64,000 nt of DNA from Nosema muscidifuracis. Taxonomy: Eukaryota; Microsporidia; Nosematidae. The translations under genes and the position numbers were made by a program. Shown piece by piece: positions 13,560 to 27,200 of the stretch (position 1 is its first letter; the number at the start of each line of letters is the position of its first letter). The notes beneath the pieces were generated by a model, which saw only the letters and a list, made by a program, of their open reading frames with translations, was not told where the DNA came from and ran no database searches. Location of the stretch: contig JAIOKI010000001.1 of NCBI GenBank assembly GCA_028335825.1, forward strand, positions 310,001-374,000, read 5' to 3'.

Positions 13560-15080
13560 TGAACATTAATGCGCTTTTTGGATTTAGCAAGAAAGAATAT
13601 CAGTCAATATGTAACAAGTTGTTTCTTAATACCATCATTGATTAAATTGATCTAATGGAACCTTTGTTGAAGGTATAAATAAAAAAGATAGACGTATAGG
13701 ACCGACATTAAGAGTAGAAATATGATTGAAGGCTATAACAAAACAATATACATGACTACTGAAATATCGCCATTAGAAGCCTTAAACTCTAAGATATTAT
13801 AAAAAGTTAAACAGCAATGATTTTGTAAATACAGAAGAATTTATATAAGAATATTAGAGACAAACAAGATTCCACGAACTAGGTAAAATACTATTTATAT
13901 TAGTAAAACTACATATACAATTGCGATAGACTCAAAAATAGGTAAGAGAAGCATAATACAATTACGTAAAATTAAGCAAAATATTATTTTTCTTTAAGAG
14001 AGGGTGATATGATAAAATGATTTCATTACTTTATATACATTTTATTAATTTTAATCACTAGATAATTTGACTTTAATAGTAACAAAATGAAAATCATTTG
14101 GATTTATATGAAAAAAAGCTTTTGACTTCGTTAGACATAAGTACTCAATTTGCAGACTAAAAAACTTAACCTCCTTGAATGAGTAATGAATTTTCTTGGG
14201 TCATTAGATCAAATAAAAATTATCTATATTATCGATAATGAAGAAATCATGAACAAGGAAATATCACATCACCAGTTTTCATTGTTCTTTGATTAGATAT
14301 TTACTTAACAAAAAATCGTGAAAAGAATATTTTAAGATAGAATTTAAACTAGAAAATATTTCATATTCAAGTGATCATTTATTTTTTGATGTTCTAAATA
14401 TTATCTTAATATGAGAATACTGCGAAATTTACAGAAGAAACCATAAAGTTTCTCAAATGTGTGAGCATAAAATTAGTTTAATAGGTTAGTAAAAGAAGAA
14501 CAGATTGAATATCTACATAGTGAATCAACGAAAAAATACAATTATAAATAATTATTCAATTCAAGTTTAATCATCTAATACAGATTTGGAAATTTGATTT
14601 AATTCTATACAAAAAGAATATCAGAACAAAGTATGAAGCTATGTTATACTTCTATCAATATAGAATAAGATTATGGATGATATAAGCAACTGCTTCCACT
14701 TTAAAGAATAAAACACGAAAGAATACTTGAGTTTTATTACATTAGAAGTTATTATAAAGTAATACACTGTATTTATCTCTAGTTTTGTCTTTCTTCGAAT
14801 TTAAAAAGCTTGAAAAAAATAATAAATCACTTAAGAGAGAAAATTACAAGGAACATAAAAATAGAAATTAAAGTCGAAACTAGAATTATTAATGACGTCA
14901 ATATCTACCGCAATAAAACATATATTGTGATTATTGATAAAGCTAACATGAAAATAACAATAATATTTTTTTAGGGAATAAGAAAATGATGAATGAATAA
15001 GAAAACCTAAATAAAATAAACATTATTTATTTTTATAATCAACTATTTACGATCATTAAAGATACAAGATTTATTATAAC
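13560..15080 (+). pseudogene. Dong/R4-type LINE, decayed RT and endonuclease
   Basis: A plus-strand LINE relic. Near 14,090-14,200 an eroded catalytic box (…MKKSF… then LNLQTKKLNLLE) fits the region after the first reverse-transcriptase aspartate. Near 14,750-14,820 the stretch KVIHCIYL, a gap, then FCLSSN aligns with VVRCIHLLLCKKYG of the ITS ORFs. Near 14,850-14,960 IKIEIKVETRI, NKTYIVI and ITIIFF align in order with AEIRVDTRV, NKPDILV and EILIVEV, the restriction-like endonuclease core; here the catalytic PD is replaced by TY, so this copy's nuclease is dead. Both limits are approximate. Confidence 0.6.
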
Positions 15081-15089
15081 TTTATACTA

Positions 15090-16050
15090 TAAATTTTAAA
15101 TTAAAATGCTTAAAAACATCGGTATAATGTATAAATGTTTACATAAACCATCTGAAATAGAAACCCTAGAATATAAAGAAATTTTTATGTCATAAAAAGT
15201 GAAACTGGAACACAAGAGAAAAGTTTTTTTTTGAAAAATAAGGTTTCAGCTGCATAATTTTACCCAAAAAGAAGTAAATTAAATTATTTAGTCCATCAGT
15301 CGAAATAACGTAAAAAATAAAAAGCAAGTCTAATATTGAAAAAATGAGTTCATTTTAATCAAATTAATTATTTACTAAATCTGTCAGATAATCTATTATT
15401 GAATTTCTGAAAAAACTCAAATAAAAACTTCGACTTTTTTCAATTTTATTTCATTTTTAAATAATCTGATTGATTAAGTGTTTACACAAGATTCGAAAAT
15501 TGCAAACTCGATTTTATAAGTGTAATATTGTGATCATTTGTAAATATAGCATTCCATACTTCTATCTTTTTATAATTATTTGAATATTCGTGTTCGACTT
15601 TTTATTTGTGACTGCACAAAAAATACGAATAATTAATCATAAATCAGCAATACAAAACTTATTAGTCTTATTTCTTAAAGCTCTTCTGCTATAAGCTTTA
15701 AATTTATGATTGAAATAATTTCATCAATCTCATTCAAAGCATTAAAATATTATCTTTTTCTATGGATTATTGTGGTTCTTTACTGTTTTTTATAAAATTA
15801 TTTATAATTTATATTTGTCAGAAGCGATAGTTTTAACTAAATTAAAAAAATTTCATTTTATTAATAATTCTTTTTAATTACAAAATTTTTACTAAGCGTA
15901 GCATGAAAAGCAACAAATCATATACGATCAGATAAAATTTAAAAATAAATACAAATAAAAAAGTAAAATATAGTATCAATACAATATCATTTAGAAAATG
16001 AAGAGAAGCATAGATATAAAAAGTAGCATTTGGATTTGACTTTATTAAAA
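15090..16050. other. AT-rich stretch, no recognised content
   Basis: No ORF above 60 codons and no motif seen. It lies between a plus-strand LINE 3' end and the 3' end of a minus-strand LINE. Confidence 0.5.
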
Positions 16051-16059
16051 TTTATTACA

Positions 16060-17330
16060 AGTATATAAATTGTTTAATTCCTGATTTCACTTAACACTCA
16101 AAAAAGTTTGTAAATTGACACGGGATTTTGAGAAGTTCTTTCTTGAGTTCATTAATGCTAGGAATTTTATTACACCTTTTTATGTCATTTTATGCGGAAT
16201 TATTATTGTCTTATATGTATAAAGAGATACAAATGATTTGAAAATAAATTATACTTTAACTGTTCAGAAGTTTTCTAACGAGATAGTATCAACTTTTAAA
16301 ATTGAGATTAATATCTTTGTCTTGTCTAGTACAAGTATATCTGGCTTATTATATTTCAATTTATGCTCTTTGAATTCTTGTGTCTTCTCTTATTTCAACT
16401 CTAATGTTAAATACGTATTCCTGTACTAAATGGTTCTTAATATTCTATAAGCGCTTATTGTGTTTTCTCATAATTTATGGAAAACACTCGTTCACTTTAG
16501 ACCATGTGGCATACTCTCTTAGTTTTCAAATTGAATCGAATAATATTATCTATCTTAGAAAGCGTTCAGTTAAGCTTTTTCTTCTTGTATTTTATTTTTA
16601 TATTTTAGCATATATACGAATTTAGATCTTCATTGAGTTTATATTGCAAAATTTTATATCTTTAAAATCTTACTTTCTCTTGTATTTTGAATCTAAGAAA
16701 ACGAATATATTTGAACATGTGTGTTATTATTGTTTCTTTATATAATTTCGCTTAGGCCATAAGAATGTTTCTTAAAGTTATCTATGGTCTTGTAAAGATA
16801 TAGTAGAATTTTAACGCTTTAAACAAATACTTGTAAGCTCTTTCTTAGTTCTTTTATTGATAATATAACCTTTCTTTGCAAGCTAGTTGTTATTCTACTT
16901 GTTGTTTAATAAGAATAGCTCAAACTCTTTCGACAAATTCTTCATTCTTGTTGAGTTAAATATAAAAATTTCTACATTTTAGTTACTTACATTACTTAAG
17001 TTTCTACTATTGACCTTGCTATATATAACGATTCTATCTTTCTTTCTATTTTTTATAATTTCTGCATTTTTAGAAATTTCACTTTGCGCTCTTGATTAAC
17101 TCCAAGTATTTAATATTTATTCAATTTTCTAAAATTGATGTGTCTTTTACACAGACTTATCTTTAACCAGTAAAAAGTTGATACTATTGTTCTTTGTTAG
17201 CCTTTATATTTTTTCTGAGCGTGTTTCTTTTTACTTTTTGGACTATCATTGACATTAAAATCTGATGTTCGAATAATATTACTTTTTCATTTATCAATAA
17301 TTTAATTATCGTAATTGTAAATTGTGTTGT
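16060..17330 (-). pseudogene. Dong/R4-type LINE, decayed thumb and endonuclease
   Basis: A minus-strand LINE relic. Near 17.05-17.12 kb LGVNQERKVKFLKMQKL fits the segment after the reverse-transcriptase palm in Dong/R4 elements (YKYLGV…). Further downstream are eroded equivalents of the H..C knuckle (16.5 kb), of the RVDTR…KPDI endonuclease segment (16.3-16.4 kb) and of the PYVMTWDGV segment (about 16.1-16.2 kb). Plus-strand ORFs at 16,238-16,625 are antisense shadows. The element may continue upstream to about 18.05 kb, where only weak coding character is left; the reverse-transcriptase catalytic boxes were not found with confidence. Confidence 0.5.
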
Positions 17331-17339
17331 ACATTTACA

Positions 17340-19320
17340 ACTCGACTACACATTACGATCTAAAATATGTTTCTAATTCTTAAATGCTTGTGTAGATTAG
17401 ACATGACATTCACTATTGAACTATTATGTTTCTTCTTTACTGTCTATGCAAATATTTTAATTGTCTATTAGTTTTCTAATGAAAACTAAGTATATTTTTA
17501 TGCAAAAAATTAAGATACCTTATGTTTTGCAACGTTCCTATTTAGGAAGATTTAAAAATGGCAATAGATTTTTTTGTCATAAAAACGTTTAAAGATAAAG
17601 TCACATATAAAATTATTCTTATTTCCACATTTAACTTGTGGTTTTGTTTATATAATCTTGGTGTTCTCAAAATTTTATTCTGACGCTTAGTTATTTTAAA
17701 TTTGTTCCTTTCTTTCAGAAATAAAATTATTTTTAGTATATTTTGTTTATTATATATGAGCTTTTTTTTCTTATTTACTGTCTTAATGTTTTTAATTCAT
17801 CTTTTCCGAGCTTTTTTTCTTATCTATTATGTTTATTGGGGTCTTATTTATTTTCTTCATGATTACAGGATTCTCCCACTGTTATTAAATTCTCAATTTT
17901 ATTTAGTTGAAAAAATCACAACCGAATCGTTTATTTTCAGAAATATAATCTTTCTTATTGATTCCTCTTTCGTGATTTCCAGTTTGATTAGTCTCAGCTA
18001 CTCATTTTAAAGATCTTGTATACTCTTCTTCTTATTTTTTTCATTATGGAATGTTGCTTTGAATATTTAATCCGGTGTCTTGATTTTTTGACTCATTTTT
18101 CCATTATATTATCTGACATTTAGTGAACTTTTCAACTTCGCCTAGTAACATTTCCTCTGATTTTTTCTAAATTAAAGTATAGAAATTTTTTATTTAACTT
18201 TTCACAATAGAAATATTATTGTAAATCAGTCGTATTTGAAAGCATGCATTAAAACTTTTTAGTTGACAGTTATAAACAGTTTTTGAAGTGTGTTTCTGCA
18301 ATTATCAAAATCTTCTTCATCAATCAGAGCTGCTGTATCATTTTATCGTTTTGAAGTCATCTGCTTCTATCTTTTACCCTTAATACTCTAAATTTGATAA
18401 ATTTTTGCAAGTGAAATATCATTTCCATAGTTAAAATTTTCCTCTGATTATGCGAATCACAATAAATAAAAATCTAGAAGGCTATGAGAAAAATATTGAA
18501 GTATACACATATCGCATAGCTATCAGGGTTATTAGTAAATGATAATACGAATTTATTAAAAGTAAAACGGTTGAAAGTTAACTTCCAATATACACTATAA
18601 AAAAAGAGCAGTTGAGTTATTTGGAGCAATAGCTTATGGAATGAGTGTAAAATCATCAGAAATTAATAATATAAAACATATCGACATAAAATATCATATA
18701 AAAATAAAATTTGTTTAATTTAACCGATTGTTCTCGATAGTATTAATATTTACGTACTGCTATCAGTCTTTTCCTTTAACAAATTCTTTAAATGATATAC
18801 TTTAAAATATTATTTAAGATGAATATCTCAAAAATCTGTTTTTGATTTTTTTAAGAAGAATATATTATCTTATTCAATTTTTGTTTTTTTTCTAGTCAGA
18901 ACTAACAAAATTTTTTTAGACTTATAAAATCTTAACTTCCTCGATTTTGTGGCATCTTTGAATTTATGTTTTTCAAATTTACTTTCATTAATTTCAACTT
19001 TATTCTGATTTCCTCAATGTTATTTTCGACTTATATCTGTTTATTGAACTTTCTGATTGATCAATCATAATTATGAAAACATCAAAGTTTCAAAGCTTAA
19101 ACGTACTAAATACATAAATGCTTCAGTTATCAGAAAAAAACCAGTTAAGAGAATTAAATAAATAATATATGATTCCAAAAAATGCTAGTTAACTTCACAT
19201 AATAATTAAAATAATGATATTTATTGATAGTTTTTACACTTATTAATCTATAGAAAACTATAAAAATTAAATTATCAAAAATAAGATCATTTTATAAGTT
19301 CATAAGGATATAACAATAAA
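17340..19320. other. AT-rich stretch, possible LINE 5' remnant, otherwise nothing
   Basis: The part up to about 18.05 kb could be the eroded upstream portion of the minus-strand LINE at 16-17.3 kb. From there to 19.32 kb I see only AT-rich DNA. The open plus-strand frame 17,702-18,010 encodes a phenylalanine/leucine-rich string typical of antisense AT-rich DNA. Confidence 0.35.
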
Positions 19321-19329
19321 AAATTATTT

Positions 19330-22300
19330 ATTTGGGGTATAGTTTTATAATTTCCTTCTAGACTACTACCTATTGCAACATCGTCATCACAGACTCTGCA
19401 GCGACTTTCCATAGTTAGGCTTTCTAATATCATTTTGAGTATTTTATCTGGATGTATGCCTTGATGTGGCTATTTAACTATAGCTTAGTTATGTATGCGC
19501 GATATGAGTTTGTTACTATACCGTCCATAACGAAAGGTATTGATCTGAGCTTATAATTGTATATTGAAGCAGAGTTATTGTCTATGAGATCATATTTATG
19601 CTTTTTTTTTGTATTCACATGTTTCGCAAATTAACAAAGCCGGTTATTACTATCTCTATTAACATGACTTTTTACTAAGCTTATCTACTATGTATATCAG
19701 GTTTTTTTGTAATTTATATTTATTTATAGCGCTTTGGATTAGCGAATCAACTCTAATTTCAATATATTTTGATGCAATACACTCCTGCATGAAGTGATTT
19801 CAATTTTTTTTATTTTTGTAAGCCCAAAATTCCTGCAAAATTGAGGCCGAACACACCATAACACTTCATTATGTCTTCTCATATAATCAGAGGAGGGCAT
19901 TCTATAACATTTTTTCGCCATATGATCTACTTTCTTGTGTTTTTTATTACAATGCGGGTATATAACATTTTTTTCTAGGAAGATACTTTTATCATGAAAT
20001 GCACATAGCGCTCTTTCTTCTCTAATCGTAATATTTTATTTAGTAAGCCAGAGAGCTTAATCTTTGATGCTCACAAGGGGATTTTCCCGGTATCTATATA
20101 GATATAATTTCTGTGCTTCTTCTAGCGTAAACCTTTTTTCCAGGCAGTACTTCTCTACAAGGAAGGGTCTTATCCATGCTAGATGCTTATTATTCTTCTT
20201 ACATAATTTCTTTGTTGTTATCTAGCCTCAGGTATAGTTGTGATAGCATTCTTTAACTCTTATTTTCAATATTAATCAGAAATATTCTTAGTTAATTTCT
20301 TGGAAAATATACTCTCTCTTTACAGCATGCTATTGGTGGATATGATTTGTTGTAAGGATATTTCAAATTATGTAATCTAGCTCTCTGAATTCATTAGGTT
20401 CGACCCTTAGGATGCCTACATTGTAATGTGTGATATAGAATGTTCATACATTGTCTTAAACAAGTTTCTAGCGTTTAGCTTTGTCTTACACAGAGGCCTA
20501 CATCTTCTCTGAATTTCTTTTATATCTTAATCTTTAGCTTCTTCCGTGATTTTACCTAAGACATTTTCAAACAATCCTAAGTACTTGTATCTATCTAGCT
20601 CTATCAGGACACTTTACAGTATTCGTTGCAGATTTATCATTATTCATCTCTAGACCTACTAATGTAATAAATCTTTTGGTTTCTTTTATCATTGTATTTA
20701 TTACTTCATCAATAGTTGCTGGCAATTTCATGTCATCTATAAATATGGCTGCAAACAAAGCGCTTCTCTTTTGTGTCGATTTCTATTTTTGGATAAACAC
20801 CATTCAATTACTTGCTTACAGGGTCCGTACATAAAACAAAGAGTAACGAAGAAAGACTATCGCCTTGTAAGATTTCTCTTTTTACCTGCTGCTCATTTAA
20901 TACTATCTTATTATTTACTCTTGTTTCAAGTGTTCGCCTTTTAGTTATGTTCTTGACAAATTCTTCCATTCATTTTGAAAGTCCTAAACTTTTGATTCAC
21001 TCTAGTAAATAGATGTGAGTAACGAAGTCATATGCTTCTTTCATGTCATTCCAAGTCGTCTTTAGTCTATAGTTATGACTTTTGTTTAACACTATATTTA
21101 TAAGCGCTTGTTCTTTCTTCCGAAAGTCCTCATTTGGTTTCTACGATGTTCTAGAGTACTAATGTTGTACATACACGTAATGGGTCTAAAATTCTTGCCC
21201 GATTTTGTCATACCTTTTGGTATCAGATAAGTTAACCCTTTATAAAACTAATTTTTCTTACACGGACCCTTAAGGCAAATTCTTCTCGTAATCTTGTACA
21301 GTTCTTTATGAATAGCACTCATCCCCTTAATAAAGAAATTATTAATTCTATCAGGGCCAGATGCTTTCCAGTTGGGTAACCATTTAATTACTTCAATGAA
21401 TTCTTTTTCTGATAAAAATACTCTTTCCTAATGCAAATTTAGGTTATAGTTTTAGACATACTCTTCATACTTCTTTCTCTCTGCCTCTGATTCTTCCTTC
21501 CACATCATAGACCAAAACTCATTAATCTTTTCTTTCTTGACATCATATTCTCCAATTTCTCTCTGTGGTCTCTATAAAACCGTAGTCGAAACAAATAAAA
21601 CTTGCTATTTTGTTTTCTAAAAACTATCCTTCGATCGTAGTCCAGTATCTTCTTACTATATATTGCTACGCGTTCCTCAGAAAAGCATTCATTGTAACTT
21701 TATCTTTAGGTTTGCCGGTGTTAGTTTTTTGTTTTCATATAGATTTTTAGAGTCTTAATTTTTCCTCCAGTCACATTCTTGTTGTCTTCTTGATGTTTAA
21801 AGAATATTTTTTATTGAGTTAAAATTACTTATTTTATTACATATATTTTCTTTGCTGTAAGTTCCTAGTAACTTTTTTTTGTACTGCTTGAAGGATCTTT
21901 GGTTATATCCGCCATACTTTTTACGGTATTATGTAGTAAAAAACACATGACCAAATTATTTAGTGACTCTAGTATTCTTACATCTGCCTTTAGCGAGCAT
22001 ATCTTTCGTCTAATTTCTGCCTTTTAAACTCTTTATCATTCAGTTTAAGCCATGTATTCTTAAAATGTTTGTCAACTTTACCTTGTCTTGATATCTCTTC
22101 TAGAGTCTTCATTCTCTTACTCTAGTGAGGTTTCTGCTTCATTTATGAGTGCCTTCTGTGCTAGTTTCTTAATTATTGTTTCAGGTGTTTTGTCGCCAAT
22201 TTTTTCACAATAAAACTTCTTGGCATTTGCTTCCATCTGCTCAAGATTGCTTGGTGGGCCTGCACTTCTGATATCATAGCAGCTAATGCCGCAAGATTGT

Positions 22301-22460
22301 TCAATGTTTGAGACACTTTCTCATCTTTCTTGGCTGTATCATTGTCTTGTTTATGTTTTATTTGATCCAGTGTAGTTGCTGTTGTTGTTTTTAAAAATTT
22401 CGTTTCAGCTCTCTTTTCTTCTTTTTTACACATATAACCGAATAGAATATACAAATATAA
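19330..22460 (-). pseudogene. Dong/R4-type LINE, best-preserved full-length relic
   Basis: This copy shows the whole architecture of the family on the minus strand. The N-terminal part is an open frame at 22,173-22,454. RT fingers lie near 21.35 kb (NWKASGPDRINNFFIKGM), then YLIPK and FRPIT. Palm box A lies near 21.0-21.06 kb (TWNDMKEAYDF) and the hallmark LQGDSLSSLLFVLCTDP at about 20.82-20.87 kb. The catalytic FIDDMKL is near 20.73 kb. The post-RT linker (IRPFLVEKY) is near 20.16 kb, the zinc knuckle near 19.9-19.97 kb with DHMAKKC and MRRHNEV, the endonuclease segment KPDI…LIEIVIT near 19.65-19.70 kb, and the VMDGIV tail near 19.5 kb. Stops and frameshifts are scattered throughout. LQGDSLSPLLFVL and the PD…E endonuclease downstream of RT are diagnostic for Dong/R4. 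Confidence 0.85.
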
Positions 22461-22469
22461 AATGAAAAT

Positions 22470-23880
22470 CTTTGAGCTCTTAATAAAAATCTAAATAATA
22501 TAGTCTGACAATATGTATATACGATGAAAAAAATGACAAATGGTTCTACAGAGACATTACATATTGTTTACGTAAATAACATCTTTTTCTGAAAAAATAT
22601 TTTAGTTATATCACATGTATTTTGAACTTGTATAAATTAATATTAAGTACTGTCACAATAATCTAAACGATAATAAAAATGTTTTTAGAAAAAGAAATAG
22701 GCTTAATAAAAAAAAAGAAACAGGCAGCAAAAGAGCAAGCACTGACCAATATAATGATTAATAATGCAAATTCAACCAAAATGAATACTTCTTGTATAAA
22801 TGTAAAAATCTGTCGACTCTGTTACACATAATATTTAAATTCGTACATATAAAGCTTGGGAATGTGTCCTTGTATTTCAAACCCTAAAATGACTAAAATC
22901 GAAATAGAGCCTCTAATATAGAATAAAAATGCATCTGTACTCAATAAATAAGATATAAAAGAATACTACAAGAAGATAAAATCTTCTTTCTCAAATTTGT
23001 TTTATGTCTTGATCTATTAAGTAAAATATTAATGAGATATATCTGCACATAGAAATTAAATTGACATATAAGATTTGTTACTAATCATATTATCTTTAAT
23101 AGTGATTAAAGCTGCCTGCAAAATAATAAAAATGAGTTGAAAGAAATTGTAGTTACAACAAAAAAATCGTTGAAACAATTGGCTAATAATAATAAAGAGC
23201 AAACGACAATAAACACTAAAGTTATAATTTTAATAATTAGTTGAGAGGGCAATAATACTAAAAAAAGTGCTGAATTAATAAATGCATAATTCTTAAAAGA
23301 ACAGAAACCTGTTAAATCAAATGACTTAATAGAATACATTATTATTACTAATAAAAAGATAATTAATAATCATTTCCAGAATGTATGACGAATGAAAGAG
23401 AAGATACAAGTTGCAAATCGAATTTCGTGTTAATCTATAAGTCAGATATATATGCACTTGATAGAATAAGTAATTTAACTATGAGGTAGAAGTCACTTCT
23501 TTGGATAACTTGAAACAACTGAAATGTAAAGAAATATACGTACGATTTATTAACTAAATACTGTGAGTTTCTTCTCAAATACAAAACACAAATTGTATTT
23601 TGTGTAATGGTGTTCGAAAAAAAATCACAAACACTATCAGAACTAGATTTGAACAATACAGAAATAAAAAATATTCAGATCAAAATATTAAATATAACTA
23701 TTGAAAGCTGAAAATAAAAAGTGTATGAGTTGGCTCTGGCTACGCGTTAAATATCAAGAAAATAAAGATGATGTAGACAATATTTAATTCGAGAAATAAA
23801 TCGAAATATGTTTATAAGTAAGTGCAACTTGTAAATAGCAATATGTATAGACTATATTATATTTTATTTGGTTATAAATT
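22470..23880 (+). other. AT-rich stretch with unidentified coding-like relics
   Basis: A 50-codon plus-strand frame from 22,679 begins with a lysine-rich segment (MFLEKEIGLIKKKKQAAKEQ) and ends soon after. A second coding-like stretch on the plus strand at about 23.52-23.74 kb (NVKKYTYDLLTKYCEFLLKY…) is free of stops for roughly 60 codons. I recognise neither. They could be eroded host genes or parts of elements. The minus-strand ORFs at 23,106-23,339 and 23,435-23,656 look like antisense shadows. Confidence 0.35.
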
Positions 23881-24095
23881 TTAACATTACTACTGAGTTT
23901 AGAGACACCTTCGGTCTCTTTTTCTTTTGTATGTCAAATATATTTTATTGAACATCATTTATTTATAGCAATTTACTTATATAAAGTATCTGAAATGAAG
24001 TTTTTTCAAACACAAAAAATTTATGATTCTTCATAGTGCTATTTTTTACTTTCATATTCTGAAACTGAATGTGTGACAATCAGTATCACCTTGCC
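23880..24095 (-). repeat. LTR-like repeat (copy 1)
   Basis: About 70 bp from 23.89 kb (…ACACCTTC…, TATGT, AATATATTTT, ATTTATT) resembles 26.96-27.03 kb on the other side of the Gypsy fossil. Its inner end (CTGAAACTGAATGTGTGACA) resembles a piece near 30.87 kb. The two copies could be the eroded long terminal repeats of that element. Similarity is partial. Confidence 0.35.
23901..23919. other. Small hairpin AGAGAC-loop-GTCTCT
   Basis: AGAGAC and GTCTCT flank a 7-base loop (ACCTTCG) and are followed by a T-rich run. It could be a transcript-end structure or part of the LTR-like sequence beside it. A similar but unpaired sequence (GAAACACCTTC) occurs near 26.97 kb. Confidence 0.4.
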
Positions 24096-24099
24096 AAGC

Positions 24100-26950
24100 C
24101 TCTTGAGTTGGTTGACGTATTTATTAGTTTATCTTTACTAACTTTAATTTAATACTGATCACTTACTATTGTTTTTTACTAAATCTTATTTTTTTAATCT
24201 ATTATCTATATTTGAGTACTAATTTTCTTTTTAATTAATACATTCATAATTTTAAATTCTTTCAAACAGTTCTGTCGATGTCTCAGTATTGCATTTTAAT
24301 TTTCAAAAATGAACACTTTATTCAGTGTAAGTTTAATTTCACGATGTAAAGTATTATTGTATTCATCCAAAAACTTTGATATTGTATTCTTAGTAGGTCC
24401 TTTGGATTGTTTTAAAGTATCTCTTATTGTTGAAATTGCTCTTCTATCATTACTCTAAAAATAATAGAAAAAGAAAATGTTCTTTTTATTTTTTACACCA
24501 TTTGTTCAACAATTCATCATTAAATTCTCTGTCATTATTTCTTATTAAAATCTTTGATAAAATTCAATATTTTATATGCATCTTTTTTTTCAAGTATTTA
24601 CCAAATATATTTCTGCTAAAATAATCAATGCCAAGAATAACTAAATTATTCTTTTTTAGTTCTGGTATGTCAAATGCAATTCTCCTTAGAAAAAATGTAC
24701 ATGAAATTCCTTGTATTAAAATGTTTCTTGCATTTTCGCATGCAAATTCAACATTTATGGAGTATATAATTTATTTTTTTCAGTGATACTATAACACTAT
24801 TCTTTTCTATATCTTTTTTCTATGATTTAGTCCTATGTGATTTTTATAATATTCCTTTCCAGATCATCTTATATAAATGGTTGAAGATCGATTTTATTAT
24901 TAATATTCTTTGATTGTATTCTCATTAGTACATATGCTGATATTAGTTCATTATCTTTTCTATACTTAACATAAAAATTAAATTTTTGAACAGATAAAAC
25001 CATCACTGTATCCTTGGACCATAATTCCAACTTTATCTTTATAAATTATATAACTCTGTGATAAGTCATTAAAATAAAAATTTATTTAATCAAATAATAT
25101 TAGATTTTCTTCATTGCTTATTAATTCACTAAAGATTCTCTTTCTGCTTAATTTAAAGTTCTTGATAAGTAAACAATATGTTTTTTGTTCTGTTTCACTT
25201 GTAAAATATCCATTAACATCTGAGATAAATAATGTCAATTTAGTTTTGAATGTTTTCTAAATTATTTTGAATGCTTTCTCTTTTTATCTCAAAATATGAA
25301 TTTAATCTCTTAAAATTAGCCTATATAGTGGATATAATAAGTCTAATAGTACTTATACGAATTGTCCATCGTAATTAATAATAACTATAAATATCTGAAG
25401 ATCTTTTTTATTTTTGGACTTTCGTAATCTGATATTCCTTGCACTCTGTCTAAACTAAGTTGCCTTATATTAAAGAATTTCTCATATCTTAAAAACTTTA
25501 TATTTTCAATTTTTAATTTACTTTTCTATGTTTTCTATAAGATTATATTCTTTTAATCATTGCAATACTTTCTTCAAGTTCTTAATTAATTACTATTATA
25601 ATTAATATATCTTCAATGTATACTAATAGCACTTCTCTAATGTTCACAAAGCATGAGTTGCATCAATCTTTTTTTGTGTGAAACGCTGTCTTCATTCTAA
25701 CATATCTTCTTAAAATAATTCGAAAAAAATATTTCTTACCGTGCAATAATGATATTAGTTTTTGGGGATTTCGAATACAATTATATCGACAATATCATTC
25801 ATTTTTTTTCTGAATTAGACACAATATTAGTTTTTAATTTTTTGAACTAAATATATTATTTTAATAATAAATTGCTTTCTTTTAAATATTTTTATCTTAT
25901 AACGGTTATATTGGGGTGCTATCCTTAGTATCTACAGAACATTCTATTGGTTACATCTTACTTTCTTTAGATCTTTTTGGACAAGAATTAATCTTAATTA
26001 ATTCTTCATTCTTAATGTTATCTATGATACTAAAAGTCTTCATAATCTTTTAATTTTTATCCACACTTAAATTTATAACTCTAATCACTTTAAATTTAGG
26101 TCATTATAAATTTGAATTGATTATTAGTTTTTTTCAGATTTACACGATTTTTCAACGACATAGCAGTTTACTTTTTATTATATATTCATATAATTTTTCA
26201 TAAAATTCAACAATAAATTTATCTTATTAATCTTTATGTTTTCGATATATAAATCGTAAGAGAAAATATTTTCATTTATGGAATTTATAGGTTCGTAATT
26301 TTATTTATCTGAGCAATATTACGAATAGCGATTTTTTCGTGCAATAATAACATTTCACTTTTGCATGTTCGGTTTGTTGTTCTTCTATTTAGTAAATTAT
26401 TCATCCATTATTTTTGTTAAATTATAGTTTTAAATTTTTCTCAATTTAATAAATTTCTATACAACGCTATTTCAAACGAATAAAAATACAATACTGTATA
26501 ATATCTCAAGTACAGTTTCTTTTCTTAATTTCTAAACCACATCTTTTTATGTTAGGTTATTTTCATCATATTTATTTTCTAATCTTTTAATATACTGACA
26601 CCTAGACTTATCTCCATACCTTCATAGATATTCAAAAGCATGTTTAATGAAATGTTGATTACTATTTATTTGAGTTTATCTCATGATTTTGGTATTTTCT
26701 CGTAAAATATATTAAACCAATTCTTCATCGAAGAGATATTTCTAATATAATTATCATTTTGTTTTATGTCCTGTTTCTCAAATTCTTATTAGCATTTCAT
26801 TATGAATATTTCTCTTTTTCGTTCATTTTCTTTCTAAAGATGATATTAAAGCCTTGTCCTAAATTATTATTTCTAAAGTTCTTAGATTTTCAATTGTAAG
26901 ATATCTGATTCCAAATATATTATTAACTTCGATGCATTACTCAAAGGCAA
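24100..26950 (-). mobile_element. Ty3/Gypsy-like LTR retrotransposon fossil
   Basis: Minus-strand pieces follow Ty3/Gypsy order. A catalytic reverse-transcriptase box (VLLVYIEDILII) lies near 25.6 kb. The connection region (DRVQGISDYESPK and a DLLYPLYRL piece) lies near 25.3-25.45 kb. RNase H-like and integrase-like pieces lie below 25.2 kb, and upstream parts up to about 26.9 kb could hold protease and gag. The element is heavily broken and old. LTR-like sequence is seen on both sides. It is divergent to the next fossil, with the two 5' ends facing each other near 27.0-27.4 kb. Confidence 0.55.
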
Positions 26951-26959
26951 AGGCATTTG

Positions 26960-27200
26960 TGGCAAGCTTTGAAACACCTTCAATTTTTATCTTCTTTTAT
27001 GTATAAAATATATTTTTAACATAATTCATTTATTATTACAATATAACTCCAATAAATAAAGATAATCGTAAATGATTAATTTTTCTTATCTTTTATACCT
27101 CTAAGTATTGAATTTTGTTTAACTTTTGAAAGCAAATATCTTTCCAATGAGAATGTGGTGGAGCATCACACATTTTTATCATAATAATTTGCTTATAAAT
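26960..27200 (-). repeat. LTR-like repeat (copy 2)
   Basis: Partner of the sequence at 23.88-24.1 kb, matching at GAAACACCTTC and the following T/A-rich 60 bp. It lies at the presumed 5' side of the minus-strand Gypsy fossil. Confidence 0.3.
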
